Assembly (NCBI GenBank): GCA_021740825.1
Contig: JAIOZA010000006.1
Location: 45,810 to 109,809, forward strand
From: Bacteroidia bacterium
Lineage (GTDB): Bacteria; Bacteroidota; Bacteroidia; B-17B0; Aurantibacillaceae
DNA length: 64,000 nt
Direction of reading: 5' to 3'
The position numbers and the translations under genes are program-made. The first letter of the stretch is position 1. The number at the start of each line of letters is the position of its first letter. This document shows positions 60,088-64,000 of the stretch, one piece after another. The notes under the pieces are model-generated. The model was given only the letters and a program-made list of their open reading frames with translations. It was not told where the DNA came from and did no database searches.

Positions 60088-63000
60088 TTAATTTAGAATT
60101 ACCAACTTTTCTATTTTGTCAGCTTTTTTATTTGCACCATCACTAACTGAAACTCTATAAACATAGACGCCTCTTGCTAATTTATCACCAAATTCATCCT
60201 TACCATCCCATTCTATTCCATCAAAACGAAAACCTTCATTATTTATTGTTTGATTAATTGATTTTACTATTTTACCACTAATAGTATAAACTTGTATTTG
60301 CACTTTTAAGCTTGTGCAACATTGGTTATGTTCTATAAAAAATTTGGTTTTTGTTGTAAAAGGATTTGGATAATTTAGGATATGTGTTAATGCTAACTCT
60401 GCTTGACTCGAAACAACAAAATCGATAGCGGATTTTGAGGAATTGTTTTGTACATCCCACACTTTTAAACTTAAAGAATGTTTCCCTTCTGATAATTGAT
60501 TAAATGGATATCTAATTTTACCAGATTGGTAGGTATTTAAGTCGGAAACATAATAATCATTGAGTACAATTGCATCCTTTGTATTTTCGTCCAGCACAGC
60601 AATTACATCATGGCCTATTCCACTGCCAATTGTATTTATTCCGCTAATATCTGAAATTTTAGCATACACATTTGGATTTTCATTTGTTATTCCTCCCGAA
60701 ACAAATTTTTCATCATTCATAAACAAATCTATGGCAGGCCCTTGGTTATCGGCCACTGCATTTAAATTTGTTCCACCAATAACTATTTTATTATAAAAAC
60801 CGTTTGCATCATGAACACCATTATGAGCATAGTAACTAATTTTACCAATCCCATAATTGTATGAAATATCTTTTGGCACCAAAAATGAAAATGTAAAATC
60901 TCCATTTACAACTTCTGATTTTCCTTTATAGATACTGTTTTTTTGAAATAAAAAAGGCATAGCGTATGATCCAGCATCATTTGCTTGTGTGGTGACAGTT
61001 ATTTCTTTATCAAATACAGTTGGGTATATAACTCCATTAAAGTTCGTCATTTTGTTGCCACTATTATCACCAATATATCCACTAATGCTAACCAGAGACA
61101 ATGCGCTTAAAGTATCTTTTGATGTTGGTGTAACTATTTTTGAATTAATTGCAGTTGTATACACTTTTTGTTCTGGATAGGATAGTCTTAAAGCAGGATC
61201 GCCTAAAATAACAAAGTTCATATATTGCTGACTAAAACCAATTCCTCTTTTTGTGAGTTTGTAAATATCGCCTATGTGAGGCATTTTTCCATTAGCCATT
61301 GGAGTTAAGGCGTGTTCGTAAAATTCCTTATTTAAAATAAAATTCAGTCCCGAAAATGCTAACCTTACAGTTGTCATCAAACCAATAGCTCCTCCATTTT
61401 CATTCAATAAACAATATTCACCTGCTGATGTGCGATCGGGATCATCAAATCTGCTAAACTCGCACGTTGCGGTAACCATCAATGGTAAATTATTTTTATT
61501 CTTCCAATTTAATATCTGCGACACTTCAACAATACGTTCTTCAGTTAAGCCCAATTCTCCGCCATGTCCTGTGTAATTTACAATCAATGCACCTTTGTCT
61601 ATTCTCCTATTTAATGCTTCAACAGCAACAGGATAGCGATCTCCCCCGGGAGTCGATTCTTGAACATAAGCATCTAAAAAAATTTTATCTACATTAAATT
61701 GTTTTAAATTATTATAAACGATATCTGCTAAAAAGTTAGCCTGAGTAACATGTTCATTATTATCTTCATCATCAGCAACAAAACAAACCCAATTTCTCCA
61801 ATCACCTTGTGGATAATCATTTTCGGCTGTTACGCAAGAGGATTCAATGGCATTTACATTGAATCCAAAATTACGCTTATAATAGTGTTCAATTTTATTA
61901 GTTACTGCAACGGCCTCCGCTTTATTTTTTACAGGAAAACGCCCAACTCCAATATCTACAAGGTCCCCAGAAACTAAATCTCCCTCATTATCATCCATCA
62001 TTGCAAAATAGTCATCAGTAACAAATGAATTTGTCCACGATGAAGAATTAGAGGTTTCAAAAGATGGAATTAAAGCTGTATTTCCTGAAACATTAATGTC
62101 TTTATTTTTATATGATCCATCGCCTAACAAAAGCAAGTATTTGGTAGCTAAATTTGGATCAGTAGGACGCTTGTATAGCATTTTCACAAAATCTCTTATT
62201 CCGCCTATATCTGGAGTTCCAGATGAAAATTCATTATAAATTTGCTCAGTGGTTGCAATCGCATACGTTAAGGTGTCGTATTCTTGGTGCAAAGCCGCAA
62301 TTCGTTGTGCTTCAGCTAAAAATAACGGATGAGCAACGATTACAAAATCCGCCTGTTGCAACGCATGCAAGTTTTGATTAGAAATAGCACCATATGTTTG
62401 TGGAGTGTATGTTTGATTAAGATTAAAAATACAATATTCTCTTAAAGAATCCGATGTTGCCGTGAAATCTAAATTAGTTGAATTAGTATTATATTGCTGT
62501 TCTTTTATATCAAAAGGATTTGTAACATCCCATATTGTAGGACTTGAAGCGCTATTGTTCAAAAGTACATATTTCGCAAAAGTATTTGCACCTAAGGCAG
62601 TTTTTCGATCTCTAAAATTAAATTGATTTTGACCAAATAAAAGATTTCTTCGACAATTAAAAACAATGTTATCCAACCAAGCTGTTGCTTGTGTTGTTAA
62701 CTTTGATATTGTTACTGACAAATAATTTGAACTAAGAATTCCTCCCTTGGAGTTTTCTCCGGGGAATCCAACATCTGCAAGGTAAGATGACGTGTTTGTT
62801 GCAGCGCATGTAAAGGTAAAAGATCCAGTATTAAAATTAACAGCGTAAGAGGCACCACCAACTGTTGCAGCGTCGCTTCTCGACAAAACACCTGCTTTAA
62901 CAAATACACTATCTCCAATCGCGGCATCTGGTATTGAAAATGAAAATGTATAAAAAGTATTTAAGTCAAATTTTTCGCCATAAAATTCTCGCCCGCTTTT

Positions 63001-64000
63001 CACCACATTAACGGTGTTTTCTTCATGAAAACCATAATAATCTTGAGTACTAGTAGTTCTATTTGGAGAATTTGATAACGAGGCTATTGAAGATACTCTT
63101 TTTCCAGATCCTAAATCTGCAGTAAGGAAATAAAACGATGTATCGCTAAAATAATGAATTTGATGATCAAAAGGCATTTTTGATCCACTTCTGCGTTTCC
63201 ATGAATCTGTGCTTTGACCATAAAAAAGAATGTAATCGTCGTTATCAAAAACTCCATCATTTTCTCCAACAACAGTGATGGCATTTTCAAGCAAGTCGTC
63301 ATATCTGAAGGCGGAATTTTTTTCGGGAAGTAACTTTCCTCCATTGCCATATATACGAAGGTTTCTTGGATCTAAATTAGAAATATCTAATCCTAAACTA
63401 TTCAATATTGTTTTGTTAATTTTATAAACACCATCTTTAGTAACACCTAATTTATACCATTTTCCTGATGCTAAAACAGATGAATTACCATTTGTTGGTT
63501 TACTGTTATTTTTATATTGATTTATAGAGATGTCTTTATTGAAACTTTGATTATCCCATTTTGACTCATATGATTCTAAAAATTCAAATTTATTTGAGGT
63601 TGCATTTAACCTTATTGGAATTATTTTGGCATAAATTAGTTTATCTTGGCCGGACTTACCTGTAGAATATTCGATTTCAAAATTTGACGAAATAAATTTC
63701 TTGCAGGTAGAAATATCCTCTAATTCTAAGTTTGTCAATTCTCTTACTACACTATTATCAAGATTTAAAGAAGGAATTGTATTACTTTGAATAATTAGAT
63801 GTTTTAAATAATAAGGTAAATTTCCTTTGGTAAAATCTCGATGTGCATTAAGTAAAAAATGCTCCTTGGTATTTGCAGTTTTTTTATTAAAATTTTCAAT
63901 TACATTTTTATTAGCTTGAGAAATTAGATTTAATTGAGGAAAACTAAAAAAATAGCAGAATAAAAATATATTTAAAATTATTAGTTTATATTTTGACTTA
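60088..64000 (-). CDS. porU: T9SS sortase PorU, C25 (gingipain-like) peptidase (5' end at or beyond window)
   Basis: The reading frame stays open to the window edge (about 1304 codons visible); the track start at 63738 is an internal TTG. Residues near the edge form a signal sequence (KLIILNIFLFCYFFSFPQLN), so the true start is probably just past 64000. PorU is the cell-surface sortase that removes the C-terminal sorting domain from T9SS cargo and attaches anionic LPS. The C25 catalytic histidine lies in VNYTGHGGELGLTEERI and the cysteine in VTATCEFSRFDDPDRTSAGE. A C-terminal Por-secretion-like domain (LNYPNPFTTKTKFFIEHNQC ... KLVILN) is present. porV follows 41 bp downstream. Confidence 0.94.
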   Translation of the reverse strand, partial: KSKYKLIILNIFLFCYFFSFPQLNLISQANKNVIENFNKKTANTKEHFLLNAHRDFTKGNLPYYLKHLIIQSNTIPSLNLDNSVVRELTNLELEDISTCKKFISSNFEIEYSTGKSGQDKLIYAKIIPIRLNATSNKFEFLESYESKWDNQSFNKDISINQYKNNSKPTNGNSSVLASGKWYKLGVTKDGVYKINKTILNSLGLDISNLDPRNLRIYGNGGKLLPEKNSAFRYDDLLENAITVVGENDGVFDNDDYILFYGQSTDSWKRRSGSKMPFDHQIHYFSDTSFYFLTADLGSGKRVSSIASLSNSPNRTTSTQDYYGFHEENTVNVVKSGREFYGEKFDLNTFYTFSFSIPDAAIGDSVFVKAGVLSRSDAATVGGASYAVNFNTGSFTFTCAATNTSSYLADVGFPGENSKGGILSSNYLSVTISKLTTQATAWLDNIVFNCRRNLLFGQNQFNFRDRKTALGANTFAKYVLLNNSASSPTIWDVTNPFDIKEQQYNTNSTNLDFTATSDSLREYCIFNLNQTYTPQTYGAISNQNLHALQQADFVIVAHPLFLAEAQRIAALHQEYDTLTYAIATTEQIYNEFSSGTPDIGGIRDFVKMLYKRPTDPNLATKYLLLLGDGSYKNKDINVSGNTALIPSFETSNSSSWTNSFVTDDYFAMMDDNEGDLVSGDLVDIGVGRFPVKNKAEAVAVTNKIEHYYKRNFGFNVNAIESSCVTAENDYPQGDWRNWVCFVADDEDNNEHVTQANFLADIVYNNLKQFNVDKIFLDAYVQESTPGGDRYPVAVEALNRRIDKGALIVNYTGHGGELGLTEERIVEVSQILNWKNKNNLPLMVTATCEFSRFDDPDRTSAGEYCLLNENGGAIGLMTTVRLAFSGLNFILNKEFYEHALTPMANGKMPHIGDIYKLTKRGIGFSQQYMNFVILGDPALRLSYPEQKVYTTAINSKIVTPTSKDTLSALSLVSISGYIGDNSGNKMTNFNGVIYPTVFDKEITVTTQANDAGSYAMPFLFQKNSIYKGKSEVVNGDFTFSFLVPKDISYNYGIGKISYYAHNGVHDANGFYNKIVIGGTNLNAVADNQGPAIDLFMNDEKFVSGGITNENPNVYAKISDISGINTIGSGIGHDVIAVLDENTKDAIVLNDYYVSDLNTYQSGKIRYPFNQLSEGKHSLSLKVWDVQNNSSKSAIDFVVSSQAELALTHILNYPNPFTTKTKFFIEHNQCCTSLKVQIQVYTISGKIVKSINQTINNEGFRFDGIEWDGKDEFGDKLARGVYVYRVSVSDGANKKADKIEKLVILN

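Noticed and set aside
63738-63738. TTG at 63738 as the porU start
   Set aside because: The frame is open upstream to the window edge and encodes a signal peptide, which an outer-surface sortase needs.

Overview
The window is AT-rich chromosomal DNA (roughly one third G+C by eye) from a member of the phylum Bacteroidota with a type IX secretion system (T9SS). The evidence is PorU and PorV, several very large secreted proteins with T9SS type A or type B C-terminal sorting domains, a PorE-like TPR/PD40/OmpA protein, a bacillithiol deacetylase (BshB1), DUF5683, a DUF5684-fused signal peptidase, and -7 promoter elements of the Bacteroidota TAnnTTTG type with few Shine-Dalgarno sequences. The sequence does not fix a genus. 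I see no prophage, insertion sequence or CRISPR array; most of the window is core chromosome with a few accessory spots.

Layout. 1-5.6 kb (minus): a six-gene run of UPF0173 hydrolase, parA, parB, DUF5683, dapB and lepB (lepB runs off the left edge). 5.7-8.0 kb: FMN reductase, RNase HI and an M42 peptidase. 8.2-11.5 kb (plus): a tightly overlapped operon of a GH3-family adenylating enzyme, a LysE exporter, DUF493 and an aldose-epimerase-like protein. 11.6-14.4 kb (plus): heptose and glycan genes gmhA, an hddC-like nucleotidyltransferase, a gmhB-like phosphatase and a GT2. 14.5-27.2 kb (minus): a T9SS cargo protein, DUF3467, htpG, priA, a ZIP transporter, a methyltransferase, a PorE-like protein and a 2-oxoacid dehydrogenase E2. 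27.7-34.7 kb (plus): a giant alpha-2-macroglobulin, bshB1 and a RelE/ParE toxin-antitoxin pair. 34.7-41.6 kb: a T9SS cargo protein, recG, a small outer-membrane-like protein, a decayed tRNA-Met copy and an alpha/beta hydrolase. 41.8-43.9 kb: tRNA-Met, tRNA-Arg, dapD and a GT9 heptosyltransferase. 43.9-50.2 kb (minus): two large adhesin-like T9SS cargo proteins, one with a 636-bp internal tandem duplication. 50.6-57.6 kb: a thioredoxin-fold protein, frr, thyA, birA, rsfS, ftsH and DUF58. 57.8-64 kb (minus): an orphan barrel-like protein, porV and porU (its 5' end lies beyond the window).

Functional links. PorU and PorV are the cell-surface sortase and its shuttle for the four T9SS cargo proteins in the same window; LepB cleaves the Sec signal peptides these cargos carry; the PorE-like protein could tie an envelope complex to the cell wall. 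DapB and DapD are two steps of lysine/diaminopimelate synthesis. GmhA, the HddC-like enzyme, GmhB and the GT9 protein form most of a heptose-to-LPS route, but the sugar-phosphate kinase is not next to them. PriA and RecG serve replication restart; Frr, RsfS, HtpG and FtsH serve translation and proteostasis.

The most interesting non-coding signals are (i) several long imperfect intergenic hairpins built from short repeated syllables, each with a different sequence but similar architecture; (ii) perfect TAnnTTTG elements ending only 3-6 nt before start codons of at least five genes, which predicts leaderless mRNAs; and (iii) a tRNA-Met remnant whose anticodon/variable region carries a 16-bp GC-rich palindrome. 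I found no clear-cut new multigene system; the GH3-LysE pair and the inverted-repeat-flanked orphan gene near 58 kb are the best leads.
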